Assembly: GCF_001598855.1 (NCBI RefSeq)
Contig: NZ_BCZS01000007.1
Span: 124,001 to 188,000 of the forward strand
From: Pluralibacter gergoviae ATCC 33028 = NBRC 105706
Lineage (GTDB): Bacteria > Pseudomonadota > Gammaproteobacteria > Enterobacterales > Enterobacteriaceae
DNA: 64,000 nucleotides
Direction of reading: 5' to 3'
Under the pieces are notes generated by a model. The model saw only the letters and a program-made list of their open reading frames with translations. It made no database searches and was not told where the DNA came from. Positions 16,675 to 25,817 of the stretch are shown piece by piece (the stretch's first letter is position 1; every line of letters begins with the position of its first letter). Position numbers and translations under genes: made by a program.

Positions 16675-19221
16675 TTAATGTTTAACGAGAGCGGCAGGCC
16701 ACTGGTCAAACGGCAGAGGGCGGCTGAAATAGTAGCCCTGCGCCTTGGCGCAGCCCATTGACCGCAGTTTTTCCAGCACCTGCTCGTTCTCAACGCCTTC
16801 GGCAATGAGCGGCACGCCAAAACCTTCGGCGATGCGGATCACGGCCGAAATAATCGACGCATTTCGCGGGTTATGTTCCACATCCATGACAAAGTTGCGG
16901 TCGATTTTTAAGGTGTCAAACTCCAGCTTGTGCAGCCACGACAGGCTTGAAAAGCCGGAGCCGAAGTCGTCTATCGCTATCGTCACGCCTGCGCTCCTGA
17001 GCGTCGACAGCGTCTCTTTAAGTTCCGAGTAGCCGTTGATCATACTGGTTTCAGTAATTTCGATACTGATATTGCGCGTATTCAGGCCATTCGCGGCGAT
17101 GGTCGAGAGAATGAAACGGCAGAAATCGGGCTGCGAAAGTTCGATATTTGAGACGTTCACGTGCAGCTTAAACATCGCGCTGCATAGCCTGGCGGCAATC
17201 CGCCCTCCCAGCTCGCGGCAGGCCTGAGAGAAAATCCAGCGTCCAAGCTGAATAATAAAGCCGGACTCCTCGGCAATCTGAATAAACAGATCCGGGCGTA
17301 CCATCCCAAGCTCCGGGCTGTTCCAGCGCACCAGGCACTCCGCCTCATCGACCGCTTCCCGGCCAATGGTCACGATGGGCTGATAGACCAGGTAGAGCTC
17401 GTTATTCGGGATCGCGCCGTAGAGCTGATTCAGCATCGAGATATTGTTCAGCGCCTGTTCGCGCAGCGACGCGTCATAGAGGCAGCCTTTGGCGCTGTGG
17501 CGATGACGGGCAGCCTGGTGGGCAATACTGGCATTGGTCATTGCGGCCTGCAGCGAGCATCCCTCGGCGCAGGTCACAACGCCCACGTAGCCCATGAACA
17601 CGAAGCGGCTGGTGGCGTATTCGCTTTCGGCCAGTTGCATCAGATTCAGCATGCGGGCGGCGAGGGCATCCATCTGCCGGGTCTCCTTGCCGGGACAGCA
17701 GACAATCAGTCGATCGATGGAATCGCGAACCAGAACGGTATCGCCGGGAAACGTGCGGTAGACAAACTGAATAAACGCTTCCAGATAGCGCGCGGCATAG
17801 TCGCAGCCGAGATTATTAAAGTTGGTCTGCAGTTTGCTGAGGCTGACCATCGCCATCACGCCGTGAAACTGGCGATCCTCACCGAACTCGGAGATAAGCC
17901 CTTTACGGGTAAACAGCCCCGTCTCACTGTCGATGTTGATCTGATCTTCCAGCCGGGCGAAGGCGCTGTCCAGATCCCTTGCCATCCGGTGCAGGGCATT
18001 GTCGAGGGTATTGATCTCGTCAAAGGACCAGCCTTCATTATGTTCTATCTTACGGGTGTGGGCGATTTGCGGGGCCTGTTCGGCAATCCGCCGCAGCGGG
18101 TTAACAATGACCGATAAGATCCGGTGCGCCAGCAGGCCGCCTATCAGCACCAGCAGGATGACGATAACGATAGTCATCTCCCGATAGCCGCTGACCGCGC
18201 CCAGCAGTTCCTGCTTCGATACCAGCACCACCATCCGCCAGCCGCGCAGCTTAACGGCATCGCCGACCTGGATAACTTTGCTGTAGTAGCGGGAGCCGCC
18301 GACGTCTATCTGGTGGATGTTGCCTTCACCGGGCGCCAGGTAGCGGGCGGAAGCTTTGACCACCGGCTCGGCGCTGTCCTGCACCAGCGGCAGGCCCGTG
18401 CCGCTCTGCTCTGCCAGGCCGTGGCCCGATTCGCCAAGCAGCAGGCGCGGCTCGGAGGCGGCGATGATCTGCTGGCGATCGTTGACCAGATAGATAAGGC
18501 TGTGCTGGGTCGCCGTCAGGCTCGCCAGGTAGCGATTAAGCCGGCTGAGGCGCAGATCGCTTGAGACAACGCCCACGTAATGGCCGCGCTTATCGGTCAG
18601 CGGCGAGCTGTAGGAGATACTGACGCCGGAGTCGGAGTTTACGTCGCGATAGGCGCTGGTCCATTCGGAGTGGCGGGAGCGGTTAACCTGGCTGAACCAG
18701 GGCCTGGCGAAAAGATTATAGTCATCAACGGTGTCCATCACCGGGCTGGTCGAGGAGCCGTCTTTGTAGAACACCAGCTTATTGTCGGTCTCATGATTCT
18801 TCTTGATCTGGAAAGTCCAGTTGGTCTCAAGATCCCGCGAGAAGCCAACGTAGTCGCCGTCGATACTGCCGAAAGCGATGGAGCTGAGCAGAGAGTCGCG
18901 ATTAAAACTCTGGGTCATTATTTTGTAGAGATAATCGCGGATCTGGTAAAAGCTGGCCTCTTTGTCGCTATAATCGAGCGTTTTAACGAAGATGCCGGCA
19001 ATCGAATTAGCCTGCTCAGGGATGTTCAGGTAGTAATTCAGGGCGTTCCTGACCGCTTCTCCGCGGGTATCGATAATACGCTCGCTCATCACGTTGAGCG
19101 TCTGATTTTCGCGATACAGCTGTATATAGAGCACGCCGGCGATCATCAGCAGCGAAAAGCAAAAGAACACCGTGAAGATGGTGGTGCGCAGCGAAATATG
19201 AATGCGATTAAGCCATTTCAT
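16675..19221 (-). CDS. Membrane c-di-GMP phosphodiesterase (dCache-HAMP-degenerate GGDEF-EAL)
   Basis: The 848-residue protein has a membrane helix at about 11-31, a large periplasmic dCache-type sensor (to about 345), a second helix (IVIVILLVLIGGLLAHRIL), a HAMP-like linker, a degenerate GGDEF domain (DSIDRL replaces GGDEF) and an EAL domain (about 595-840). The EAL motif reads ECL (DEAECLVRW), keeping the metal-binding Glu. The other catalytic residues are present: NVS, EITE, DDFGSG, KIDRNF, AEGVE and QGYYF. It should hydrolyse c-di-GMP in response to a periplasmic ligand. It starts one base after the stop of an upstream GGDEF gene, so the synthesising and degrading enzymes are co-expressed. 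Confidence 0.92.
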   Translation of the reverse strand: MKWLNRIHISLRTTIFTVFFCFSLLMIAGVLYIQLYRENQTLNVMSERIIDTRGEAVRNALNYYLNIPEQANSIAGIFVKTLDYSDKEASFYQIRDYLYKIMTQSFNRDSLLSSIAFGSIDGDYVGFSRDLETNWTFQIKKNHETDNKLVFYKDGSSTSPVMDTVDDYNLFARPWFSQVNRSRHSEWTSAYRDVNSDSGVSISYSSPLTDKRGHYVGVVSSDLRLSRLNRYLASLTATQHSLIYLVNDRQQIIAASEPRLLLGESGHGLAEQSGTGLPLVQDSAEPVVKASARYLAPGEGNIHQIDVGGSRYYSKVIQVGDAVKLRGWRMVVLVSKQELLGAVSGYREMTIVIVILLVLIGGLLAHRILSVIVNPLRRIAEQAPQIAHTRKIEHNEGWSFDEINTLDNALHRMARDLDSAFARLEDQINIDSETGLFTRKGLISEFGEDRQFHGVMAMVSLSKLQTNFNNLGCDYAARYLEAFIQFVYRTFPGDTVLVRDSIDRLIVCCPGKETRQMDALAARMLNLMQLAESEYATSRFVFMGYVGVVTCAEGCSLQAAMTNASIAHQAARHRHSAKGCLYDASLREQALNNISMLNQLYGAIPNNELYLVYQPIVTIGREAVDEAECLVRWNSPELGMVRPDLFIQIAEESGFIIQLGRWIFSQACRELGGRIAARLCSAMFKLHVNVSNIELSQPDFCRFILSTIAANGLNTRNISIEITETSMINGYSELKETLSTLRSAGVTIAIDDFGSGFSSLSWLHKLEFDTLKIDRNFVMDVEHNPRNASIISAVIRIAEGFGVPLIAEGVENEQVLEKLRSMGCAKAQGYYFSRPLPFDQWPAALVKH

Positions 19222-19222
19222 G

Positions 19223-20236
19223 CTATTCGCCCTCCGTTGTCAGGGTATTTTTGCCTTTCTTCTTTGAGGCGTAGAGATTAAGGTCGGCCTGATGCAGCGC
19301 CAGTTCAACATTGCCGTCGCAGCGCGCCAGCCCCATCGAGATGGAGGGGGTAAAGCTGCCGTCATCCGGCAGCGGGATCTGCAGGCCGTTAATCATCTCC
19401 AGCAGGCGTCGGGAAGCCCTCAGCGCGCCCGTTCTGTCGGTTTTGAATAGGAAAATAGAAAATTCATCGCCGCCCATGCGGACCACAAAATCCGATTCGC
19501 GCAGATGTGACGTCATCTGGCGGGTGCACTCCTGCAATACCCGATCGCCAAATCCATGTCCCCAGCTGTCGTTGATGGTTTTAAAGTTGTCGATATCTAT
19601 CGCCAGGATGTAGCAGACTTCCTGGGTGTCGTGCAGCTGTGACAGATAGCGACGGTTATAAACGCCGGTGAGGGGATCAATCATATAATTGCCGCGAAGC
19701 CGGCGCAGCGAGTAGAAATAGTAAACGGATTGAATGCTGCGCAGCAGCGCCATTATCGTGGGAATAAGAATCAGTATTAACAGCTGGCGGCTATAAACCT
19801 CGCGAGTCTGTTTCATCGCGCTGCGCGCCAGCTGGGGAAACTGATTATTATTCACACCGATATCATCATATAAGGTATGAATATCGCGGTCGCGAGCCTT
19901 GAGGTAGATATTTTCAGCAAAATGTTCTTCCTCATACTTTAATGCGCTGCTGATGTCGGCAGCGAATACATGCTTCACATAGCCGGTGTATAAAGAGGTA
20001 ATGTTCTTTTGATACGTTGCATCGAGGTTATCATGAAGATACATTGCATCGTTGATATGCGTTAAGAACTCTGACTTCAGTATCGAGACACTCAATATAT
20101 TCTCCATGTCAGCATTCATTTTTTCTATCCGTGAAAAGAACATGGCAAAGCACACCAGGCTGACGACCAGTGTCGTAAAAGTAAGAAGATGATGCAGGCT
20201 CGATGCGTAGCCGGGGGTGTCGTTAGATAGCTTCAT
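19223..20236 (-). CDS. Membrane diguanylate cyclase (GGDEF)
   Basis: The 337-residue protein has two membrane helices (about 14-35 and 148-172) enclosing a ~110-residue periplasmic region, then a GGDEF domain (about 180-333). The active-site motif GGDEF is intact, with substrate residues nearby (IDIDNFKTINDSWGHGFGD). An inhibitory I-site is present: RESD lies five residues before GGDEF, so feedback by c-di-GMP is expected. It makes c-di-GMP from two GTP. It is followed after one base by the phosphodiesterase gene, forming an enzyme pair with opposite activities. The periplasmic part matches no domain I recognise. Confidence 0.92.
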   Translation of the reverse strand: MKLSNDTPGYASSLHHLLTFTTLVVSLVCFAMFFSRIEKMNADMENILSVSILKSEFLTHINDAMYLHDNLDATYQKNITSLYTGYVKHVFAADISSALKYEEEHFAENIYLKARDRDIHTLYDDIGVNNNQFPQLARSAMKQTREVYSRQLLILILIPTIMALLRSIQSVYYFYSLRRLRGNYMIDPLTGVYNRRYLSQLHDTQEVCYILAIDIDNFKTINDSWGHGFGDRVLQECTRQMTSHLRESDFVVRMGGDEFSIFLFKTDRTGALRASRRLLEMINGLQIPLPDDGSFTPSISMGLARCDGNVELALHQADLNLYASKKKGKNTLTTEGE

Positions 20237-20933
20237 AAGGTAATGACGTTAAGTAATGGGTTAAAGTTCACTCCCGGCCCGTGCTGCTGCGACACCCGGC
20301 ATATCGGCCCTCCGGGTCTACCGCCTCCGCAGTTCCCTGAATCGTTGCTCAGCAACATTCACCGCGCTTACCTTAGCAGCGTGAGGCCCAACATTGTATT
20401 TATATCGCAAATTACACATTAATCAGAATTAAAATCCATTTATTAATGATTTATAAATAACTAAAGACCAAGAAAATGCACTTTACCAGAATAAAAAATA
20501 AAATATTAATTTAACAATCAAACTACACTTACAAAACCTGTTGTCGAGGGCAGTTCAACTGGTCAGAATGAAAAACATACGCTATCCTTTTTGTGCTATA
20601 CCTTTAATGGAAGGCATAAATAGCTCATCACCATAACAATTATTACCAGTAATGTTCCTATCATTACTTTATACAACCAGCATAATCGTTAGGGCGGTTA
20701 CTGATGTTAACAATTTAGCCAAGAATATATTCATATAGCGGCCCATAACAGTCGCTATCATTGACGCATGTCAAGCATAGCCACGTTAATTAAAAAAACA
20801 GCACGGTATGACTGTCAATATTTCCTGCCCGGTTCGCGGCGAAATACTTACAGATACATATTGATACGTTCCTGCCTTTGCTTTTTAAAAGTATGGAATA
20901 TAATTACTCTGTCATTATGAATGAGGTTATCAC
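20237..20933. other. Long AT-rich intergenic region
   Basis: This 697-base stretch between the divergent cyclase and acetyltransferase genes holds no credible ORF. It is AT-rich in its central part and contains a small palindrome, TTGAC-GCAT-GTCAA, at 20761-20774. The acetyltransferase promoter is at its right end. Control sites for the cyclase gene are probably here but were not identified. Confidence 0.45.
20878..20904 (+). promoter_or_regulatory. Probable sigma-70 promoter of the GNAT gene
   Basis: A perfect -10 element TATAAT (20899-20904) stands 15-16 bases after TTGCTT/TTTGCT. Transcription would start about 25 bases upstream of the ATG at 20934, leaving room for the GAGG ribosome binding site at 20923-20926. 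Confidence 0.5.
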
Positions 20934-21377
20934 ATGAAAATATATCAGGCTCAGCCCCAGGACGTTGATAAAGTTCTGCCGCTCTATCTTGGCTATCGTC
21001 GTTTCTATCAGGTTGAAGAAAAACCGGAACAGAGCCGCGATTTTCTGCTGAAACGTCTGCAGTTAAAAGAGTCGATCATTTTCTTCGCAGAATCAGAAGG
21101 TAAGGTTGTTGGCTTTACCCAACTTTATCCTCTGTTCTGCTCCCTGGAAATGAAGCGCATCTGGTTACTGTACGATCTGTTCGTTGACGAGTCGGCGCGT
21201 AAGCACGGCGTCGCGCAGCAGCTTATCGAACGCGCAGAGCAGCTGGCCAACGAATCCGACTCCGCATTCATTATGCTGGCGACCGCGACCGACAACGTGA
21301 AGGCTCAGGCAGTTTATGAGCGTAACGGCTTTGTCCGCGATACCGACTTCTACACCTACAATAAATTCCTGAAATAA
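20934..21377 (+). CDS. GNAT-family N-acetyltransferase
   Basis: The 147-residue protein has the GNAT fold. The central strand-turn LLYDLFVDESARKHGVAQQL contains the acetyl-CoA pyrophosphate loop (variant of Q/RxxGxG/A: R-K-H-G-V-A), and the C-terminal AQAVYERNGFVRDTDFYTY is typical of the family. The substrate, a protein or small amine, cannot be told from sequence. The ATG follows GAGGTTATCAC. It sits upstream of, and in the same direction as, an AraC regulator and ytfF, but the 78-base gap leaves operon membership open. Confidence 0.88.
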   Translation: MKIYQAQPQDVDKVLPLYLGYRRFYQVEEKPEQSRDFLLKRLQLKESIIFFAESEGKVVGFTQLYPLFCSLEMKRIWLLYDLFVDESARKHGVAQQLIERAEQLANESDSAFIMLATATDNVKAQAVYERNGFVRDTDFYTYNKFLK

Positions 21378-21455
21378 TCCGCAGGAAACGCCGCGCAGTG
21401 TAGCATCCTCACAAAGTATCTCCGATAATTGCGGGATACTTTGTGGGAGGTGTCC

Positions 21456-22280
21456 GTGCAGGGCGTACCAGAACAGTTCGACGATCCAACAGATTGCGCC
21501 AGCTTCCGCCACCTGGAACAGCTTCCGGGTCTGGAACTTTATCACGCCCACATCTCCCGCTACGCTTTTGAACCCCACACCCACGAAGCCTTCGGCATCG
21601 GCGCGATCGAAGCCGGCGCAGAGCGCTTTCGCTACCGCGGCGCCCAGCACGTCGCGTCGGTCAACGCCATCGTCACCATGAATCCGGATGAGCTGCACAC
21701 CGGCGAGGCCGAAACCGAGGGCGGCTGGCGCTACCGGATGATCTACCTGCATCCCGACCTGCTGGAAGAGGTGACCGGCATCCGCCACTGGTGGTTCAGC
21801 GACGTGCTGCGCACCGATCCGCGACGCTCGGCGCAGATCTGTCAGCAAATCTACGCGCTCTGGCACAGCGAAGAGCCGCTGGCGCAGCAGGGAATATTGC
21901 TGAATTTGATTGATACCTTCCGGCCCTTTGCCTGCCATACGCCGCAGCGTCAGGAAGGCGCGCAGCGCTTTGAGCAGGTTCGCGATTATCTGCACGACAA
22001 CTATATGCGCAGCATTACCCTCGATGAACTCGCCGCCGTCGCCGCCCTCAGCCCCTTCCATTTCCAGCGGCGCTTCAAGGAGCGCTATCACGTCACGCCG
22101 CATCAGATGCTGATGGCTATCCGCCTGTGGCGGGCCAAAGAGTTCCTCACCCAGGGGATGCCCGCCTCCGAGGTGGCCGCCGCTACCGGGCTGGTCGATC
22201 AGTCCCACCTTACCCGCGCCTTCAGCCGCCGCTACGGCATTACGCCGGCGCGCTATCAGCGGCAGGTTACCGGCCGCTGA
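21456..22280 (+). CDS. AraC-family transcriptional regulator
   Basis: The 274-residue protein has an N-terminal cupin-like ligand domain (ISRYAFEPHTHEAFGIGAIE at about 31-50) and a C-terminal double helix-turn-helix (about 170-270: ITLDELAAVAALSPFHFQRR, then SEVAAATGLVDQSHLTRAFS and TPARYQRQV). I chose the GTG at 21456 because GGGAGG lies five bases upstream; an in-frame ATG at 21429 lacks this. It is transcribed toward ytfF, 73 bases away. AraC regulators with this layout often control neighbouring amino-acid or drug exporters, so ytfF is the likely target (inference). Confidence 0.88.
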   Translation: MQGVPEQFDDPTDCASFRHLEQLPGLELYHAHISRYAFEPHTHEAFGIGAIEAGAERFRYRGAQHVASVNAIVTMNPDELHTGEAETEGGWRYRMIYLHPDLLEEVTGIRHWWFSDVLRTDPRRSAQICQQIYALWHSEEPLAQQGILLNLIDTFRPFACHTPQRQEGAQRFEQVRDYLHDNYMRSITLDELAAVAALSPFHFQRRFKERYHVTPHQMLMAIRLWRAKEFLTQGMPASEVAAATGLVDQSHLTRAFSRRYGITPARYQRQVTGR

Positions 22281-22353
22281 TGCGCAAGCTGGTACAAGAC
22301 AGCGCAGCCGCGGCTTCACTACCCTGATCCTCAATAACCGCGAGGAGCCGGGA

Positions 22354-23328
22354 ATGTTGAGTGGAGTACTGTACGCCCTGCTGGCCGGGCTGATGTGGGG
22401 CATGATTTTTGTCGGGCCGCTGCTGGTGCCGGAGTATCCGGCGCTGCTGCAGTCGATGGGACGCTATCTGGCGCTCGGGCTTATCGCCCTGCCGCTGTCC
22501 TGGCTTGGCCGCGCCGGGCTGAAGCAGCTCACCGCCCGCGACTGGCTGACGGCCCTGCTGCTGACCCTCGGCGGCAATCTTATCTACTACGTCTGTCTCG
22601 CCAGCGCGATACAGCGCGCCGGCGGGCCGGTGGCGACGATGATTATCGGCACGCTGCCGGTGGTGATCCCGGTGTTTGCCAATCTGTTTTACGGCCGCCG
22701 GGACGGCAGGCTCCGCTGGCGCGCCATGGCGCCCGCCCTGCTCTGCACTGCCGCCGGCGTTGTCTGCGTCAACATTGCCGAACTGCGGCACGGTCTGCCG
22801 GATTTCAGCTGGCTGCGCCACGGCAGCGGGATAGGGCTCGCGGCTCTCGCCGTTGCGTGCTGGGCGTGGTACGCGCTGCGCAACGCCCGCTGGCTGCGGG
22901 AACACCCGCAGCAGAACCCGATGATGTGGGCCACCGCCCAGGCGCTGGTTACGCTGCCGGTATCGCTGCTGGGATATAGCGCCGCCTGCCTGTGGCTGGC
23001 AAAGACATCGGCAGACTTCCCGCTTCCGCTTGGCCCGCGCCCGCTCTTTTTCACCGCGCTGATGATCGCTATCGCCGTGTGCTGTTCGTGGATCGGCGCC
23101 CTGTGCTGGAATATCGCCAGCCAGCGCCTGCCGACCGTTGTCCTCGGCCCGCTGATTGTGTTTGAGACGCTGGCCGGGCTGCTCTACACCTTCCTGCTGC
23201 GGCAGCACTTTCCGCCGCCGCTGACGCTCGGCGGCATCGCCCTGCTGATCGCGGGCGTGGTGATGGCCGTACGCGCGAAGCCGCAAAAGCCGGCCCTGCA
23301 GGTGCTGCGGGAAGAGGCGGCAAAATAG
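22354..23328 (+). CDS. ytfF: DMT-superfamily (EamA) transporter YtfF
   Basis: The 324-residue membrane protein matches E. coli YtfF. It has ten predicted hydrophobic helices arranged as two EamA repeats (about 5-140 and 160-308), starting MLSGVLYALLAGLMWGMIFV. EamA proteins export amino acids, metabolites or drugs from the cytoplasm; the YtfF substrate is unknown. The ATG is preceded by GGAGCCGGGA. An AraC regulator sits immediately upstream, which is not part of the E. coli K-12 arrangement I recall. Confidence 0.93.
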   Translation: MLSGVLYALLAGLMWGMIFVGPLLVPEYPALLQSMGRYLALGLIALPLSWLGRAGLKQLTARDWLTALLLTLGGNLIYYVCLASAIQRAGGPVATMIIGTLPVVIPVFANLFYGRRDGRLRWRAMAPALLCTAAGVVCVNIAELRHGLPDFSWLRHGSGIGLAALAVACWAWYALRNARWLREHPQQNPMMWATAQALVTLPVSLLGYSAACLWLAKTSADFPLPLGPRPLFFTALMIAIAVCCSWIGALCWNIASQRLPTVVLGPLIVFETLAGLLYTFLLRQHFPPPLTLGGIALLIAGVVMAVRAKPQKPALQVLREEAAK

Positions 23329-23361
23329 GCCGCTATCCGGAAGGGGTATTCCCTTATCTTA

Positions 23362-23384
23362 AAGATGCATTTAAAATGCAATTT
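23362..23384 (+). promoter_or_regulatory. NsrR operator upstream of ytfE
   Basis: AAGATGCATTT-A-AAATGCAATTT matches the NsrR consensus, an 11-1-11 inverted repeat (AAnATGCATTTnAAATGCATnTT), with one or two deviations in the right arm. It lies 25 bases before the ytfE ATG, where NsrR represses ytfE in E. coli until nitric oxide damages its Fe-S cluster. nsrR itself is in this window at 45683-46108. Confidence 0.85.
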
Positions 23385-23409
23385 ATACTTTTCAGATGAG
23401 GTAACGGCC

Positions 23410-24075
23410 ATGGCCTTTCGCGATCACACTCTGGGCGAGCTGGCGCTCGCCATCCCCCGCGCTTCCGCGCTGTTTCGTCAGTACGACATGGACTACTGCT
23501 GCGGCGGGAAGCAAACCCTGGCGCGCGTCGCCGAACGCAAGGCGCTGGACGTCACCATGCTGGAGGCCGAGCTGGCCCGACTGGCCGAACAGCCGGCCGG
23601 CAAAGCGTGGCACGCGCAGCCGCTGGGCGAGATGATCGACCACATTATCGTCCGCTATCACGACAGGCACCGGGAGCAGCTGCCGGAGCTTATCCTGCAG
23701 GCCACAAAAGTCGAGCGCGTTCACGCCGACAAGCCCAGCGTCCCGCGCGGGTTGACCAAATACCTCACCGCTCTGCATCAGGAGCTTTCCAGCCATATGA
23801 TGAAAGAGGAGCAGATCCTGTTTCCGATGATTAAGCAGGGTATGGGAACGCAGGCCGGTGGCCCGATTAGCGTGATGGAGAGCGAACACGACGAGGCCGG
23901 CGAGCTGGTGGAAGTGATTAAGCACATCACCGATAACGTCACACCGCCGCCGGAAGCCTGTACAACGTGGAGAGCGATGTATAACGGCATTAACGAGATG
24001 ATTGACGATCTGATGGAGCACATCAGCCTGGAAAATAATGCGCTTTTCCCGCGCGCGCTGGCGGGAGAAAAGTAA
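23410..24075 (+). CDS. ytfE: Iron-sulfur cluster repair di-iron protein YtfE (RIC)
   Basis: YtfE repairs Fe-S clusters damaged by nitric oxide and peroxide, and can turn over NO. I chose the ATG at 23410, after GAGGTAACGGCC, giving 221 residues, as in E. coli; the longer frame would run through the NsrR operator. The N-terminal ScdA-type domain has the paired cysteines ([12 protein letters not shown]). The C-terminal hemerythrin-like domain has the di-iron ligands in [29 protein letters not shown] and LMEHISLEN. Control by NsrR is expected from the operator upstream. It converges on cycA across a strong hairpin. Confidence 0.97.
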   Translation: MAFRDHTLGELALAIPRASALFRQYDMDYCCGGKQTLARVAERKALDVTMLEAELARLAEQPAGKAWHAQPLGEMIDHIIVRYHDRHREQLPELILQATKVERVHADKPSVPRGLTKYLTALHQELSSHMMKEEQILFPMIKQGMGTQAGGPISVMESEHDEAGELVEVIKHITDNVTPPPEACTTWRAMYNGINEMIDDLMEHISLENNALFPRALAGEK

Positions 24076-24085
24076 AAAGAGAAGT

Positions 24086-24111
24086 GGCCCGCGCCGACGC
24101 CGGCGCGGGCC
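24086..24111. terminator. Bidirectional hairpin between ytfE and cycA
   Basis: GGCCCGCGCCG (24086-24096), loop ACGC, CGGCGCGGGCC (24101-24111) forms a perfect 11-bp GC stem between two converging stop codons. There is no long T-run, so it may work as a barrier or RNA-end stabiliser as well as a terminator. Confidence 0.65.
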
Positions 24112-24119
24112 ATCGGGAT

Positions 24120-25523
24120 TTACTTAGCCAGCCGCTTACGACCGGCAAACAGCCAGCCTGCGCCCAGCACGATAAACCACAGCGGCGTGACGATCAGCGC
24201 CTGGCGGGTATCATCCTCCAGCGTCAGCAGCACAATCACGAACACGAAGAAGGCCATGCACGCCCAGCACATCAGCTTGCCGAGCGGCATCTTGTACTTC
24301 GAGGCTTCGTGCAGCTGCGGACGATGCTTGCGGTAGGTCAGGTATGAGCAGAGGATGATGGTCCAGACGAACATGAACAGGATCGCCGACACGGTAGTGA
24401 TCATGGTAAACGCGGCAATCGCGCTCGGATTCACGTAGAGCATCACCACGCCGCCCAGCAGGCAGATGCAGGAGAAGGTCAGGCCTTTAGCCGGCACCGC
24501 GCGCTTTGACAGCGTCGCGAAGGCTTTCGGCGCCATCTTATCCTGCGCCAGGCCAAACAGCATGCGGCTGGTGGAGAACACGCCGCTGTTGGCGGAAGAG
24601 GCTGCGGAGGTCAGCACCACAAAGTTAATGATGCTCGCCGCTGCCGGCAGGCCCACCAGCACAAACAGCTCAACGAACGGGCTCTTCTCCGGCACCACGG
24701 AACTCCACGGCGTCACGGACATAATGACAATCAGCGCGAAGACGTAGAACATAATGATGCGGATAGGGATCGAGTTAATGGCGCGCGGCAGGGATTTCTC
24801 CGGATCTTTGGTTTCCGCCGCCGTGGTGCCCACCAGCTCAATGCCGACAAAGGCGAACACCGCGATCTGGAAGCCGGCGAAGAAGCCGCTGATGCCTTTC
24901 GGGAACCAGCCGCCGTCGTTCCACAGGTGGGCAAAAGACGCCTCTGTCCCGGACGGTGAAGTAAAGTGCGTCAGTACCATCACCAGGCCAACCACGATCA
25001 GGCCAACGATGGCGACGATTTTGATCATCGCAAACCAGAACTCCATCTCACCGAACATCTTCACGGTGGCGAGGTTCAGGCCCAGCAGCAGGACAATCAC
25101 CGCCAGGGACGCGACCCAGTCCGACAGACCGGGGAACCAGAACTGGGCGTATGAGGTGATGGCCACCACATCGGCCATGCCGGTCACCACCCAGCAGAAC
25201 CAGTAGGTCCAGCCGGTAAAGTATCCGGCCCAGGGGCCGAGCAGGTCGGCGGCAAAGTCGCTGAACGACTTATACTCCAGATTCGACAGCAGCAGCTCGC
25301 CCATAGCGCGCATGACGAAAAACAGCATAAAGCCGATTATCATATAAACGAAGATGATCGACGGCCCGGCGAGGCTGATGGTTTTACCTGAACCCATAAA
25401 CAGCCCGGTACCGATGGCACCCCCAATGGCAATAAGCTGAATATGGCGGTTGGTGAGATTGCGCCGTAGCGACTGTTCAGCCGCCGGGTCCTCAGACGCG
25501 GCAACTTTGACCTGATCTACCAT
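24120..25523 (-). CDS. cycA: D-serine/D-alanine/glycine permease CycA
   Basis: CycA is the inner-membrane proton symporter for glycine, D-alanine, D-serine and D-cycloserine. The 467-residue protein has about 12 hydrophobic helices of the APC amino-acid permease family. The family's first-helix motif is AIGGAIGTGLFMGSGKTISL, preceded by RRNLTNRHIQLI. Length and sequence agree with E. coli CycA (470). The start follows AACAGGAAAAATCAC. In E. coli cycA mRNA is repressed by the small RNA GcvB; the 294-base upstream region could carry that target, but I did not identify it. Confidence 0.96.
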   Translation of the reverse strand: MVDQVKVAASEDPAAEQSLRRNLTNRHIQLIAIGGAIGTGLFMGSGKTISLAGPSIIFVYMIIGFMLFFVMRAMGELLLSNLEYKSFSDFAADLLGPWAGYFTGWTYWFCWVVTGMADVVAITSYAQFWFPGLSDWVASLAVIVLLLGLNLATVKMFGEMEFWFAMIKIVAIVGLIVVGLVMVLTHFTSPSGTEASFAHLWNDGGWFPKGISGFFAGFQIAVFAFVGIELVGTTAAETKDPEKSLPRAINSIPIRIIMFYVFALIVIMSVTPWSSVVPEKSPFVELFVLVGLPAAASIINFVVLTSAASSANSGVFSTSRMLFGLAQDKMAPKAFATLSKRAVPAKGLTFSCICLLGGVVMLYVNPSAIAAFTMITTVSAILFMFVWTIILCSYLTYRKHRPQLHEASKYKMPLGKLMCWACMAFFVFVIVLLTLEDDTRQALIVTPLWFIVLGAGWLFAGRKRLAK

Positions 25524-25784
25524 GTGATTTTTCCTGTTGTTCCTGTTGTGTTATTCAGGCTCTGCGGCCTTTTGCGATCCTGTAATAAGGATGCATCGAT
25601 AGTAGGTAAGAATCGGCGGGATGAATACTATGTTTTAAATATAATGTTAACGTTATGTTTAAAGTGAGTGTTATATCACTATCTCTTCGCGAAACAGCTC
25701 ACAAAAATACACTCATAGCGTCGTATTGCAACATAAGATGCCACATTTTTCTTTAATCAAACATTTTTTGCTGCAGGAGGGGAG

Positions 25785-25806
25785 CCTCTCCCGCCTGCGG
25801 GAGAGG
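25785..25806. terminator. Perfect hairpin after fklB (CTCTCCC-type palindrome)
   Basis: CCTCTCCCGC (25785-25794) and GCGGGAGAGG (25797-25806) form a perfect 10-bp stem, 11 bases past the fklB stop codon. No T-run follows. It belongs to a group of similar intergenic palindromes in this window. Confidence 0.55.
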
Positions 25807-25817
25807 ATTTGACGCGC

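Noticed and set aside
21165-22403. 412-codon minus-strand frame
   Set aside because: Antisense to the GNAT and AraC genes; no domain and no ribosome binding site.
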